This document shows positions 7,312-16,495 of a stretch of DNA of 43,929 bases, piece after piece. How positions within the stretch are numbered: position 1 is the stretch's first letter; every line of letters begins with the position of its first letter. The position numbers and the translations under genes were made by a program. The DNA is from Lachnospiraceae bacterium UBA3386 (GTDB lineage Bacteria > Bacillota > Clostridia > Lachnospirales > Lachnospiraceae): assembly GCA_002358875.1 (NCBI GenBank), contig DEPS01000019.1, positions 99,692 through 143,620 on the forward strand, in the 5' to 3' direction. A model generated the notes under the pieces. It was not told the DNA's origin and did no database searches. It saw nothing but the letters and a program-made list of their open reading frames with translations.

Positions 7312-8856
7312 ATGGGAAAATGGAAGAAAGTATTTCTGCGGGTTGTCAGCGGATGTGCTTTTGTAATATTACTGTTGTTAATGATTCTGCGCCTTGACAG
7401 CGCGTTAAAACTGATTCAGGAGGATAATCTTTGCGCCCGTTACTATAAGTTCCCGAAGGATACTTTTGATGTCACATTCCTGGGAGCTTCTTTTGTGATG
7501 TACGGAATTTACCCGATGGAGCTCTACCGGGATTATGGAATCGCTTCCTATAATCTTTCGACGGGAAATCAGACAATAGAAGCTTCTTATTATCTGGCAA
7601 AGGAATCCATCGAGAAGGATCATCCTTCACTGATCGTTCTTGATACCAATATGGCCTGGGAGGGTGAAGAAACGCTCGAGTCTCAATATATCCATTATAT
7701 TACGGACACGATGCCCTATCTGTCGCGCAACAGGCTGGATATGATCCGTAATCTTTCGGAAGAAGGAGAGGGGCTGCTCCCTCTCTGTTTTCCTCTGGTT
7801 GCCTTCCACAGCAGGTGGGAGGAAATAGATTATGAAGACGCGCTCCCTCAGGCCAAGGAGATGGAATACGGGTCAAAGGTGACAGGCAGAGTGGATTTTG
7901 CAGAGCCATTTGCGGATCCGGAACCGGTGGACATGCAGCTTCCGGAAATCTCCCGTAAATACCTTGAAAAAACGATCGATCTGTGCAAGGAGACCGGGAC
8001 CCAGATCCTGCTGGTCAGCATACCTGTTATTGGAAAAAACAAGTTTTTTGAACAGAGCGGGTTTAACCGTCGCTGGACAGCCGCAAGAGAGGTGGAGAAT
8101 TTCGCCAGGGAAAAGGGAGTGCCCTGTCTGAACTATTTTGCAAAAGGAGCATCGCTCGGGCTCGACGTGAAGACAGATACTTACGACGGCGAGCATTTTA
8201 ATCGGTGGGGTGCAGCAAAGCTCACCTCTGCAATAGGAAGCTATATCAAGGAAAACTACGAGCTTCCGGACAGGCGGGGGACGGGTGGAGTCTATGAGGA
8301 GATAGACCGGGACGCCGGTAAGTATCCTGTGACCCGTATGAAGGACTCCCTGAACAGGTCATTATTTTTAAGAGATTACGCTGCGACGCTTAGAAGTGAT
8401 ATGGGAGGCGATGACGGGCAGCCTGTTCAGGATGCTCTGGTCCTGGTCGTCCTGAGGGGAATCGTTGATAAAGGGATCCTGACAGCGGAGGACGCGGCGC
8501 TCCTGCAGGGCTGCGGGATCAGGCAGAATCTGAACGAGTGGGACTTTCATGCCTATATTGCTGTGATCGACGGCGGAAAGGTGGTCTACGAAAGCCCTCT
8601 CTCGCAGGAGGATTTTGCGGACGAATACAGCGGAACGGCGGGCAGACTGGATTATTCATTAAAGAGCGGCAGAATGGATGAGGAGACAGGACAGATCCGG
8701 ACATATGCTTCCATCATTGTGAACGGACTTGAATATGCATCGGAAGAAAGAGGGCTGCATTTTGCCGTGTTTGACAAAGCAACAGGTAAACTGCTGGATG
8801 AAAGCATGATCAATATCCACAGCAGAGCCCTGGACTGCATACATGATAATCACTGA
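7312..8856 (+). CDS. DltD-like SGNH acyl-transfer protein
   Basis: A 514-residue membrane-anchored protein with one N-terminal hydrophobic segment (residues ~8-27) and an extracytoplasmic SGNH/DltD-like domain. The likely catalytic triad is Ser60 in FLGAS and Asp292/His295 in DGEHFNRWGA. The C-terminal ~130 residues form a second domain ending in RGLHFAVFDKATGKLLDES, which resembles the ILEI/FAM3-type fold motif. SGNH partners of MBOAT proteins commonly place acyl groups on cell-surface polymers. It is the first gene of an operon with MBOAT, adenylation and carrier genes, so it probably performs the last transfer step. Acceptor and acyl group cannot be read from sequence. Start has AGGAGG seven bases upstream. 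Confidence 0.8.
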   Translation: MGKWKKVFLRVVSGCAFVILLLLMILRLDSALKLIQEDNLCARYYKFPKDTFDVTFLGASFVMYGIYPMELYRDYGIASYNLSTGNQTIEASYYLAKESIEKDHPSLIVLDTNMAWEGEETLESQYIHYITDTMPYLSRNRLDMIRNLSEEGEGLLPLCFPLVAFHSRWEEIDYEDALPQAKEMEYGSKVTGRVDFAEPFADPEPVDMQLPEISRKYLEKTIDLCKETGTQILLVSIPVIGKNKFFEQSGFNRRWTAAREVENFAREKGVPCLNYFAKGASLGLDVKTDTYDGEHFNRWGAAKLTSAIGSYIKENYELPDRRGTGGVYEEIDRDAGKYPVTRMKDSLNRSLFLRDYAATLRSDMGGDDGQPVQDALVLVVLRGIVDKGILTAEDAALLQGCGIRQNLNEWDFHAYIAVIDGGKVVYESPLSQEDFADEYSGTAGRLDYSLKSGRMDEETGQIRTYASIIVNGLEYASEERGLHFAVFDKATGKLLDESMINIHSRALDCIHDNH

Positions 8857-8873
8857 CGCGGCAGGAGGAATAC

Positions 8874-10505
8874 ATGGCGTTTTTTTCATGGCAGTTTTTT
8901 ATATTTTTGGCCTGCTCGCTGGTCATTTATTATCTTGTACCGGGAAAATTCCAGTGGATCGTACTTCTTATGTCCAGTACCTGGTATTATGTCTGTGGAG
9001 GCGGACTGCGTACCTGTATCTACCTGATCGTCACGATCATCACTACCTTTGGCGGGGCCTATGCAATGGACATGATCCGGCAGCGGGTCGATGAAGAGCT
9101 CAGGGGCAGGGGTTCCCGCGTCGGCAATGCAGGAGGAGCCAGACTTTCGAGGGAAGAGAAAAAGCAGATCAAGGCGCAGGGGCAGAAGGAAAAGGGAAGG
9201 ATCATGGTTCTGGTCCTCGTGATCAATTTCGGTATATTGATCGTCTTGAAATACGGAAATTTTTTTGCGGTAAACGTAAATGATTTTTTATCCGGGCTGC
9301 AGGTGTCGGGAAGGCTCCCTGAGCCGGACTTTCTCCTTCCTCTTGGATTGTCCTTTTATACCTTTCAGACGATGGGATACCTGATTGATGTCTACAGGGG
9401 AAAAAACAAGGCCGAGAGGAATATCTTCAGGCTGGCTCTTTTTACATCCTATTTCCCATCTATTCTCCAGGGTCCGATCAACCGCTATGATGATCTGGCT
9501 TCACAGCTCTATGAGCCCCATACTTTTGACGACATGCGGTTTCGGGAGGGCGCCTTGCGCATGCTCTGGGGCTTTTTCAAAAAGCTCCTGATCGCAGAGC
9601 GGGCGGCTGTGATCGTCAACGAGATTTTCGATAAATATGTACAAAACCGGTATGCGGGTTTTACCCTGATTTTCGGTGTTCTGTTATATGGTGTTCAGCT
9701 TTACGCAGACTTTGCCGGCGGCATGGACATCATTTTCGGCGCTTCTGAAATGTTCGGAGTCCGCCTGAGAGAAAACTTCCGCCAGCCTTATATGTCGCGA
9801 AGCATCTCCGAGTTCTGGCAGAGATGGCATATGTCCCTGGGAAGCTGGATGAAGGACTATGTTTTCTATCCGATCGCTCTTTCCAGGCCTTTTGCGAAAA
9901 TGCAGAAATCGCTGAAGAAAAAGGTGAATCCCTATTTCGGGAAGGTATTTCCATCCTTTTTAGCCTCTTTTATGGTCTTCATTCTCGTCGGTATATGGCA
10001 CGGAGCTAATTGGAAGTTCGTGTTTTATGGAATTTATCAGGCGACTTTTGTGTCCACTGAGACCTTGTTTGAAAAACCTTACGCGGATCTGAGAAGACTT
10101 TTTCGCGTGAAAGAGGAAGCTGCCGGATGGAAGCTTTTCCAGATGGTCCGCACTCTGACGATTTTGTCCTTTGGACGTTTCGTCGATGTGGTTCCTGATA
10201 TGGAAGATGTGATCAGAGTCATCCGCTGTGTATTCTTAAAATTCAATCCCTGGATCTTTTTTGACGGAAGCCTGTATGAACATGGACTCAACGAAGCAAA
10301 TTTTCACCTTATGGTCCTTCTGGTCATTCTTATGGGAGTAGTGGATGTCGTCAATGAGAGGGGGACAACGATCAGAGGAGTTGTTGCCCGCCAGCAGTTT
10401 CCCTTTCGCTGGGCGGTTTATCTTGCCGCAATTGCGGCCATCGCGGTCTTTGGCATGTACGGACCCGGGTTTGATATGTCGAGCTTCATCTATGCTCAGT
10501 TTTAA
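8874..10505 (+). CDS. MBOAT acyltransferase, DltB/AlgI type
   Basis: A 543-residue polytopic O-acyltransferase that would pass an acyl or aminoacyl group from the carrier protein across the membrane. The MBOAT signature WQRWHMSLGSWMKDYVFYP is near residues 315-333, and the conserved catalytic histidine is His376 in GIWHGANW. About eleven hydrophobic segments are visible, with a charged cytoplasmic loop at residues ~65-105. It begins 17 bases after the SGNH gene with a GGAGGA site, so the two are translationally linked. The neighbouring adenylation and carrier genes suggest the DltB role, but the AlgI group is equally close by motif. Confidence 0.9.
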   Translation: MAFFSWQFFIFLACSLVIYYLVPGKFQWIVLLMSSTWYYVCGGGLRTCIYLIVTIITTFGGAYAMDMIRQRVDEELRGRGSRVGNAGGARLSREEKKQIKAQGQKEKGRIMVLVLVINFGILIVLKYGNFFAVNVNDFLSGLQVSGRLPEPDFLLPLGLSFYTFQTMGYLIDVYRGKNKAERNIFRLALFTSYFPSILQGPINRYDDLASQLYEPHTFDDMRFREGALRMLWGFFKKLLIAERAAVIVNEIFDKYVQNRYAGFTLIFGVLLYGVQLYADFAGGMDIIFGASEMFGVRLRENFRQPYMSRSISEFWQRWHMSLGSWMKDYVFYPIALSRPFAKMQKSLKKKVNPYFGKVFPSFLASFMVFILVGIWHGANWKFVFYGIYQATFVSTETLFEKPYADLRRLFRVKEEAAGWKLFQMVRTLTILSFGRFVDVVPDMEDVIRVIRCVFLKFNPWIFFDGSLYEHGLNEANFHLMVLLVILMGVVDVVNERGTTIRGVVARQQFPFRWAVYLAAIAAIAVFGMYGPGFDMSSFIYAQF

Positions 10506-10567
10506 CGCGCTTACAAGAAAGTGTTCACTTCTTTTATTGTTGCACGATGAATAAGGAGCCGCAGTAT

Positions 10568-12133
10568 ATGAGAAATATTCTGGAGTATCTGGAAGAGACT
10601 TTCAGAAGACTTCCGGACAAAGATGCATTTGTCTGTGACGGGGTTAGGATCACCTTTTCAGAGCTAAGGAGGAAGGCTTTTTTATACGGCAGACGCCTGT
10701 CTGCCCTATCCGGGGGGATGAGAAACCGCCCTGTCTGTGTAATCGGAGAAAGAGAAATCGATGCATTGGTCTGTATGCTGGCCTGTCTTTACAGCGGAAA
10801 TTTCTATGTCCTGGTCGACGCGTCTCTGCCTGAGGAGAGGATCCTTTCGATGCTGGGATCGCTGAATTTTCTTGGGTCGATCAGCTGCAGCGGCAGGACT
10901 TTCAGTGTTCCGGGTCTGTTGTTTTCTGACGTTTATGATGAAAAAGGTTGGGAGAATGGTTCGAATTTCATTTCTCAAATGTATCCGGATCATGTTTCGG
11001 ACCAGGAAATGGAAGGTGCCATTCAAAAAATTATTGAAGAGAGCTGCTCCTTTGATCCCCTGTACGGAGTTTTTACATCCGGGACAACAGGGGTCCCGAA
11101 GCTGGTCGTCAAAAGCCATGCGGCGATGATCTGTTTCATTGAAGAGTTTGTACGAATGTTTGATATCGGGGAGGGAGAGGTTTTCGGCAACCAGTTCCCG
11201 TTTTATTTTGATGCTTCAACAAAAGATCTGTTCTGCTGCTTAAAATGCGGGCTTACAGTACATATTATCCCCAAGAAGTTCTTTTCCTTCCCTCAGTACC
11301 TTATACGTTATCTGATCGATAACCGGATCTCGACGATTATATGGGTCCCTTCCGCCCTCACGCTTGTCGCAAACGGTGATGGCTTCGAAAAGGTCGGAGT
11401 ACCGGACCAGGTGAAGAAGGTGTTTTTTGTAGGGGAACAAATGCCTGTCAGGCAGCTTAATTATTGGAAAATACATATGCCTCAGACAGAATTTATAAAT
11501 CTTTACGGTTCCACTGAGGCAGCAGGTAATTTTCTTTATTATAAATATGATAAAATACTTGATGATGCTCAAAGGCTGCCCACGGGAAAACCCTTCCCGA
11601 ATACAAGGGTTTTTCTTGTTGCCGGAGATGGAAGTATCATTGACAAAGAGGATACGGAGGGTGAGATCTGTGTCGTAAGTGATACCCTTTCACTTGGATA
11701 CTACGAAAATAAGGAAATGACAGACCTTGTCTTTGTCCAGAATCCGCAGACTTCCTACCGGGAGATCATGTATCGGACAGGCGATCTGGCAGTGATCGAC
11801 AGAGACGGCAATTTTGTCTGGACATCGAGACGGGATTTTCAGATTAAGCATATGGGGTATCGGATCGAGCTTAGTGAGATCGAGACTGTTATAGGGGCTG
11901 TGCAGGAAATCAGAGAATGCTGCTGCACTTATGAAAGCGGGAGAAAGAAGATTTTCCTTTTCTATACAGCAGACAGGGATCTGAAAAAGGAGATCGGCAA
12001 ACAGGTCAGGGAAAAGCTTCCCAAATATATGTTTCCGTCGAAGTATATCAGGCTGGACAGCATGCCTCACAATGCAAACGGAAAGATCGACAGAAAGAAG
12101 CTTATGCAGATGAAAGTCGAAGCCGCCCGCTGA
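10568..12133 (+). CDS. Amino-acid/acyl adenylation enzyme, DltA-like
   Basis: ANL-family AMP-forming ligase of 521 residues, expected to activate a carboxylic or amino acid with ATP and load it onto the downstream carrier protein. Visible core motifs are FTSGTTGVPK (A3, from residue ~169), NLYGSTEAAGN (A5, ~310), YRTGDLAVIDRDG (A7) and NANGKIDRKKL with the A10 lysine near the C terminus. The length matches stand-alone DltA enzymes. The start at 10568 has AAGGAG nine bases upstream; an ATG at 10547 in the same frame lacks a ribosome site. D-alanine is the default substrate for a DltA, but specificity residues were not analysed. Confidence 0.88.
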   Translation: MRNILEYLEETFRRLPDKDAFVCDGVRITFSELRRKAFLYGRRLSALSGGMRNRPVCVIGEREIDALVCMLACLYSGNFYVLVDASLPEERILSMLGSLNFLGSISCSGRTFSVPGLLFSDVYDEKGWENGSNFISQMYPDHVSDQEMEGAIQKIIEESCSFDPLYGVFTSGTTGVPKLVVKSHAAMICFIEEFVRMFDIGEGEVFGNQFPFYFDASTKDLFCCLKCGLTVHIIPKKFFSFPQYLIRYLIDNRISTIIWVPSALTLVANGDGFEKVGVPDQVKKVFFVGEQMPVRQLNYWKIHMPQTEFINLYGSTEAAGNFLYYKYDKILDDAQRLPTGKPFPNTRVFLVAGDGSIIDKEDTEGEICVVSDTLSLGYYENKEMTDLVFVQNPQTSYREIMYRTGDLAVIDRDGNFVWTSRRDFQIKHMGYRIELSEIETVIGAVQEIRECCCTYESGRKKIFLFYTADRDLKKEIGKQVREKLPKYMFPSKYIRLDSMPHNANGKIDRKKLMQMKVEAAR

Positions 12134-12253
12134 CGGGTTGAAGTTCTCAGACAGCATAAAAGCGCGTGAGGAAGCCGTCAGGAAGAGAAAAAAAGCTGTA
12201 GAAAACGGGATCTGCCACAAACATTTTTACGACCAGGAGGTTACGGACGAAAG

Positions 12254-12493
12254 ATGGATGAAAACAGACAGGAATTGATGGAAATACTTGAAGACACAAG
12301 ACCTGAAATCGATTTTGAGCATGAGACAGCTCTGATCGACGATCAGCTGCTAGATTCCTTCGACATTATTTCAATTGTAAGCGAAATCAATGACACCTTT
12401 GATATAAGCATCAATGTTAATGATCTTATGCCGGAGAATTTCAATTCTGTAGATGCGATCCTTGCATTGATCAGGAAACTTCAGGAGGAATAA
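12254..12493 (+). CDS. Acyl carrier protein, DltC-like
   Basis: A 79-residue acidic four-helix carrier protein. Ser35 in LLDSFDIISIV is the predicted phosphopantetheine attachment site. The size and DSFDI motif fit DltC and related D-alanyl carrier proteins. It follows the adenylation gene by 120 bases, has an AGGAGG site 13 bases upstream, and completes the SGNH-MBOAT-ligase-carrier set. Confidence 0.88.
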   Translation: MDENRQELMEILEDTRPEIDFEHETALIDDQLLDSFDIISIVSEINDTFDISINVNDLMPENFNSVDAILALIRKLQEE

Positions 12494-12497
12494 GTTT

Positions 12498-12550
12498 GGA
12501 AAAACGGCTAAGAGGGATCCCGTAAGGGAATCATAACACGCGGTTTTTCC
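12498..12550 (+). terminator. Two-tier hairpin after the carrier-protein gene
   Basis: Outer arms GGAAAAAC (12498-12505) / GTTTTTCC (12543-12550) enclose a small stem GATCCC / GGGAATC. The T tract is inside the right arm, so termination may be partial. It separates the dlt-like genes from the kinase gene. Confidence 0.45.
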
Positions 12551-12594
12551 ATAATATTATCAGTGGAAATTCTTTACCCTTATGAGTTTAAAAA

Positions 12595-15354
12595 ATGGAT
12601 AGTATAAAAAAGAAATCCTGCTTATTTCTGTCCGAAGATCTGCTTTTAAGCTCTTTTTTATCGGATTATATCCGGGTCTTTCTGATCGATCTTGAAAATG
12701 ATGCCTACTCTCTTATATATGAGTCAGAAGAGGATCCTGATATCCGTAACGTGATCGGGAAGACGGACAGTTATAATGAATTTAATCACCTTCTCAGCCA
12801 GGAGGATACGGATCCGGCTTACATTTCCTGGAGGGAGACAGAAGGGAGTCTGCAGCATATTCGGATGGCTCTGCAGCGACAGAATTCTTTCAGTTTTGTT
12901 TTTCCTCAGAGGAAAACGGACAGCTGGAGAAAACTGGAGGTGCGCCTTGTGCTGAAACGGGAAGGTATCCCGGTTTTTGCACTGATTGGCCGTCCGGGTC
13001 CTGAAAAAGATACAGATGAGGAGACATTGGGGGTTCCTTCGGACCATATTTATGAGAAGGGGCTGGAATCTTATGTCGATACGCTCCGCAGTCAGCTCGC
13101 CTGGCAGTCGCCTTACAGGGGGGCTGTGACTTATGATGCCTCCGGCGTATTTGAGGTCAACATCACAAAGAACCTGATGATCTATGGAACTTCAGATGCT
13201 CCGGACGTGTTTTATTATGTCCATGGTCTGAATGTTCCGGGCCCCTATGATGTACATATGGATACCTGGCGTGAGCGCATCATCGATGTCCGCGACAGAG
13301 AGCTTTTCGACAAGCTGGTAAATAGGGAATCCCTCCTTAAAAGCTTCGCCGAGGGCAGGTCTGAGCTTGATTTTTCCTATAGAGTGCAGGACAGATATGG
13401 TGATACTGTTTACCTGAGACAGAGTATCCTTCTTGCGGAGGATGGCGGATCAGGAGATCTGATCGGACTTTTTGTGCTGCGGGACGTAACAGCCCAGAAG
13501 CTCGTGGAAGAGGAGAACAGCCGAAGGATGCGTATGATCGCGGCGCTCTCTATTGATTACACTACGGTATTCTTTGTCAGCCTGGAAACAGACAGTTACG
13601 AAATCTACCGGACCAATGACGAGGTGACGACCCAGTTTTCCCGCTGTCTGGTCTCCTCCTTTAAGGAGACGGTGGAAATATTCGCGGAGATGGGCGTTTT
13701 TCGGCAGGACAGAGAGAGATTTCTTCACCAGCTCTCCCCTGACGTTCTGAAAAAAAATCTTGAAGACAAGTATCTGTATTCCTTTACCTTCCGTGCTCAG
13801 AGAGGTGGAGGGTCTGTCATACACCGCGCCAAGATCGTACGTATCGGCAGCCATGATAAACCGCTGTCAGAACTGATTATCGGCTTTGCCGATATCACTG
13901 AGGAGCAGCGCGGCGGAGACCAGCAGAGACGGCTTCTGGAAAATGCCCTGAAAAGCGCGAGAAATGCCGATCGCGCGAAGAGTCTGTTCCTTACCAACAT
14001 GTCTCATGATATCAGGACGCCCATGAATGCGATTCTCGGATTCACAAGGATCGCTCTGGGACATCTTCATGAAAAAGACAGGGTTGAGGATTGTCTCGAA
14101 AAGATCCTTCATTCCGGCGATCATCTGATGGGGCTGATAAACAATGTAATGGATATGAGCCGCATAGAGAGCGGGCGGATGGAGCTGCATGAAGAGGAAT
14201 GCTCCCTGAGGGAGACGATCTCCTTTGTGGAAGACTCTCTTATGCCAATGATCCGTGACAAGGATCAGACTTTTTATGTTGATTATTCATCCAGTGTGAA
14301 GGATGTTTACTGCTTTGACCAGCTTGTCATGCGTCAGCTTCTGCTCAATCTCTGCAATAATGCAGTAAAATTTACAAATAAGGGCGGAGTCATTACTCTG
14401 AGGGTGGAGAAGAAGATTCCTGCCCCGAAAGGATACGAATCCCTTAAGATAAGCGTGAAGGATAACGGGATCGGAATGAGCCAGGAGTTTGTGAAGCGCA
14501 TTTTCGAGCCGTTTGAACGTGAATACACGACCACAGTAAGCCGTATCCCCGGAAATGGTCTGGGGCTTTCGATCTGCAAGGGAATCGTGGAGACAATGGG
14601 AGGGACCATCGAGGTCCATACCCGGCAGGGAGTGGGAACAGAAGTCCTGTTGCAGCTTTCATTGCGACTTCCCAATCAGGATGACATTAAGAAGACGGAT
14701 ATCTCTGATACAGGTGACGGTTCGTTTGGGGATGAATTCGACAAAAAAGATGCAGAGCTCCTGGACAATACGTATGCAGAGATTTCTGGAGGGAATTTTG
14801 ATGCTCAATTTCAGAGCAAAGAGTCAGTGGCCTCACAAGACGCGTCCGGAACAGAAATCTCCATTGATTTTAAAGAAGCTGAAAAAGGAGAGAAGGAAGC
14901 GGCAGAAAAGGAAACAGACGGGACAGGAGATACAGAACTGTTTGTCGAGCTGGATCCAAGAGGAAAACGCCTTCTCATAGTAGAAGATAATGAAATGAAT
15001 ATGGAAATCGCCCGTGAGCTTCTGGAAGATGAAGGATTTATCACGGAGTGTGCTGTGAACGGCAGTGAAGCCGTCCGGAAGGTCGCTGTTTCGGACAGTG
15101 GTTATTACGACGCGATCCTGATGGATATTCAGATGCCGGTGATGGACGGTTATGAGGCTACGACAAAGATCAGAAGCATGTCGGATCCCGGGCATGCAGG
15201 TATCCCGATCATAGCGATGACTGCAAACGTTTTTGAAGAAGACATGCGAAGATGCCTGGAAGCCGGGATGGATGAGTTTATTCCAAAGCCGATCGAGATT
15301 GACAAGGTGATCAGGACTCTCACTCCAGTCCTTCTGGCTCATGGCAGGATGTAA
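12595..15354 (+). CDS. Hybrid sensor histidine kinase/response regulator
   Basis: A 919-residue cytoplasmic hybrid kinase with no transmembrane segment. Order: an N-terminal sensor-like region (1-140), PAS-like regions (~155-305 and ~310-440), HisKA with phospho-accepting His471 in MSHDIRTPMNAILGF, HATPase with NLCNNAVKF (N box, ~585), KDNGIGM (G1, ~622) and GNGLGLSICKG (G2), an acidic linker of ~90 residues, and a C-terminal receiver (792-915) with Asp844 in LMDIQMPVMDG and the conserved lysine in IPKPIEI. No separate regulator gene or DNA-binding output domain is adjacent, so the signal and target are unknown. No strong ribosome site precedes the start at 12595. The RNase gene begins 28 bases downstream. 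Confidence 0.92.
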   Translation: MDSIKKKSCLFLSEDLLLSSFLSDYIRVFLIDLENDAYSLIYESEEDPDIRNVIGKTDSYNEFNHLLSQEDTDPAYISWRETEGSLQHIRMALQRQNSFSFVFPQRKTDSWRKLEVRLVLKREGIPVFALIGRPGPEKDTDEETLGVPSDHIYEKGLESYVDTLRSQLAWQSPYRGAVTYDASGVFEVNITKNLMIYGTSDAPDVFYYVHGLNVPGPYDVHMDTWRERIIDVRDRELFDKLVNRESLLKSFAEGRSELDFSYRVQDRYGDTVYLRQSILLAEDGGSGDLIGLFVLRDVTAQKLVEEENSRRMRMIAALSIDYTTVFFVSLETDSYEIYRTNDEVTTQFSRCLVSSFKETVEIFAEMGVFRQDRERFLHQLSPDVLKKNLEDKYLYSFTFRAQRGGGSVIHRAKIVRIGSHDKPLSELIIGFADITEEQRGGDQQRRLLENALKSARNADRAKSLFLTNMSHDIRTPMNAILGFTRIALGHLHEKDRVEDCLEKILHSGDHLMGLINNVMDMSRIESGRMELHEEECSLRETISFVEDSLMPMIRDKDQTFYVDYSSSVKDVYCFDQLVMRQLLLNLCNNAVKFTNKGGVITLRVEKKIPAPKGYESLKISVKDNGIGMSQEFVKRIFEPFEREYTTTVSRIPGNGLGLSICKGIVETMGGTIEVHTRQGVGTEVLLQLSLRLPNQDDIKKTDISDTGDGSFGDEFDKKDAELLDNTYAEISGGNFDAQFQSKESVASQDASGTEISIDFKEAEKGEKEAAEKETDGTGDTELFVELDPRGKRLLIVEDNEMNMEIARELLEDEGFITECAVNGSEAVRKVAVSDSGYYDAILMDIQMPVMDGYEATTKIRSMSDPGHAGIPIIAMTANVFEEDMRRCLEAGMDEFIPKPIEIDKVIRTLTPVLLAHGRM

Positions 15355-15382
15355 ACTAAAACGGTATGTGGAGAATTTGAAT

Positions 15383-16072
15383 ATGCTGAATTTGTTTAAG
15401 GTAAAGAGATTTCTGCTGATTCCGCTGCTGTGCCTTTTGGTAATGATAGCAGGAGCGTGCGGAACAAATACCGGGAGAGATGCGCAAAAAAACGATTCTT
15501 CCCTGACAGTGCTGGATGAACAGAATCAAGGGGCAGCCGATGACGCTGTCTCGGACGGGACCCGGGAATATAACGATACCGGCGGTGATAAAGATCAGGA
15601 GTATGACGACGAAGACCAGAAGGATCCTCAGGGAAATGTCGACGCGGACGAAAATGATCCTCAGAAATATGACGACGAAGACCAGAAGGATGACCCGGAG
15701 GAAAAAACTGAAAAGCCGGATCAGGGAAATCTTCCTGATGAAAAAGGCACTTATACCACAAAACAGGATGTTGCTCTGTTTCTGCATGTTTACGGAAGGC
15801 TTCCGGATAATTTCATGACAAAGAAGGAAGCCCGTGCTCTTGGCTGGTCAGGCGGCTCCCTGGAAAAGTATGCTCCGGGTATGTGCATCGGAGGTGACAG
15901 GTTCGGAAATTATGAGGGAAATCTTCCGGATGGAAATTATCATGAGTGTGACATCAATACTCTTGGAAAATCAAAAAGAGGTGCGGAGCGGCTGATTTAT
16001 TCTGATGACGGACGGATCTATTATACTGACGATCATTATGAAACTTTTACTTTGTTATACGGAAAGGAATAG
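15383..16072 (+). CDS. Lipoprotein-anchored barnase-type ribonuclease
   Basis: A secreted guanyl-preferring RNase of the barnase family attached to the cell surface. Residues 1-25 are a lipoprotein signal ending in MIAGAC, so Cys26 would be lipidated. Residues ~30-125 are a highly acidic linker with a repeated YDDEDQKD unit. Residues ~125-229 align by eye with barnase: LPDNFMTKKEARALGWSGGS, IGGDRFGNYEGNLP and TDDHYETFT. All catalytic residues are present: Lys147, Glu188 (general base, in HECDIN), Arg203 and His218 (general acid). The start at 15383 is preferred to the ATG at 15341, which overlaps the kinase gene. The barstar-type gene follows 84 bases downstream. Confidence 0.92.
   Translation: MLNLFKVKRFLLIPLLCLLVMIAGACGTNTGRDAQKNDSSLTVLDEQNQGAADDAVSDGTREYNDTGGDKDQEYDDEDQKDPQGNVDADENDPQKYDDEDQKDDPEEKTEKPDQGNLPDEKGTYTTKQDVALFLHVYGRLPDNFMTKKEARALGWSGGSLEKYAPGMCIGGDRFGNYEGNLPDGNYHECDINTLGKSKRGAERLIYSDDGRIYYTDDHYETFTLLYGKE
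15602..15692 (+). repeat. Direct repeat encoding the acidic linker
   Basis: A 24-bp unit coding YDDEDQKD occurs at about 15602 and again at about 15668, 66 bases apart, inside the linker of the RNase gene. Confidence 0.7.
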
Positions 16073-16156
16073 TTCCGGACATAGATGACAAAATTCTGAA
16101 AAAGGATATAATTGTCGCAGCCGGAGAATAATAACTCCGAAGAAGGAGGAACAGCC

Positions 16157-16435
16157 TTGGAAATAAAAGATTTCTTTGTTGATCTTACGGGAGTATCGGA
16201 TAAGGCTTCACTGCACCAGAGACTCAGGGAGGGACTCCCCCTGCCGTCCTGGTATGGAAACAATCTGGATGCTCTATATGATGCGCTGACAGAAATGCCT
16301 GTCCCGGCCCGTATACATTTTTCAGCCCGGGAGAAAGCTGCCAGGCATCTTACATCATATATGAAAGGGCTCGTGCGTGTTCTTGCGGACGCGGAAAAAG
16401 ACAATCCGGGCCTCAGTATTATTTTTGAAGAGTAA
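16157..16435 (+). CDS. Barstar-type ribonuclease inhibitor
   Basis: A 92-residue intracellular immunity protein expected to bind and block the RNase encoded just upstream. LPSWYGNNLDALYDALTEM matches the barstar recognition helix; Asp38 and Asp42 correspond to barstar Asp35 and Asp39, which contact the RNase active site. The start is a TTG at 16157 with AAGGAGG seven bases upstream, giving the length of classical barstar (about 90). A longer frame from another TTG at 16112 is unlikely. The TTG start and 84-base gap should make expression modest but coupled to the RNase. Confidence 0.92.
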   Translation: MEIKDFFVDLTGVSDKASLHQRLREGLPLPSWYGNNLDALYDALTEMPVPARIHFSAREKAARHLTSYMKGLVRVLADAEKDNPGLSIIFEE

Positions 16436-16495
16436 TGAAATAGGGTTATCTGGAAAAATAATGATATTTGATTATTCAGAAGGGTATATCGGGCT

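Noticed and set aside
12595..16072. Kinase and RNase as a dedicated signalling-toxin pair
   Set aside because: They are adjacent by 28 bases, but no shared regulator or domain supports a functional link; recorded only as neighbours.
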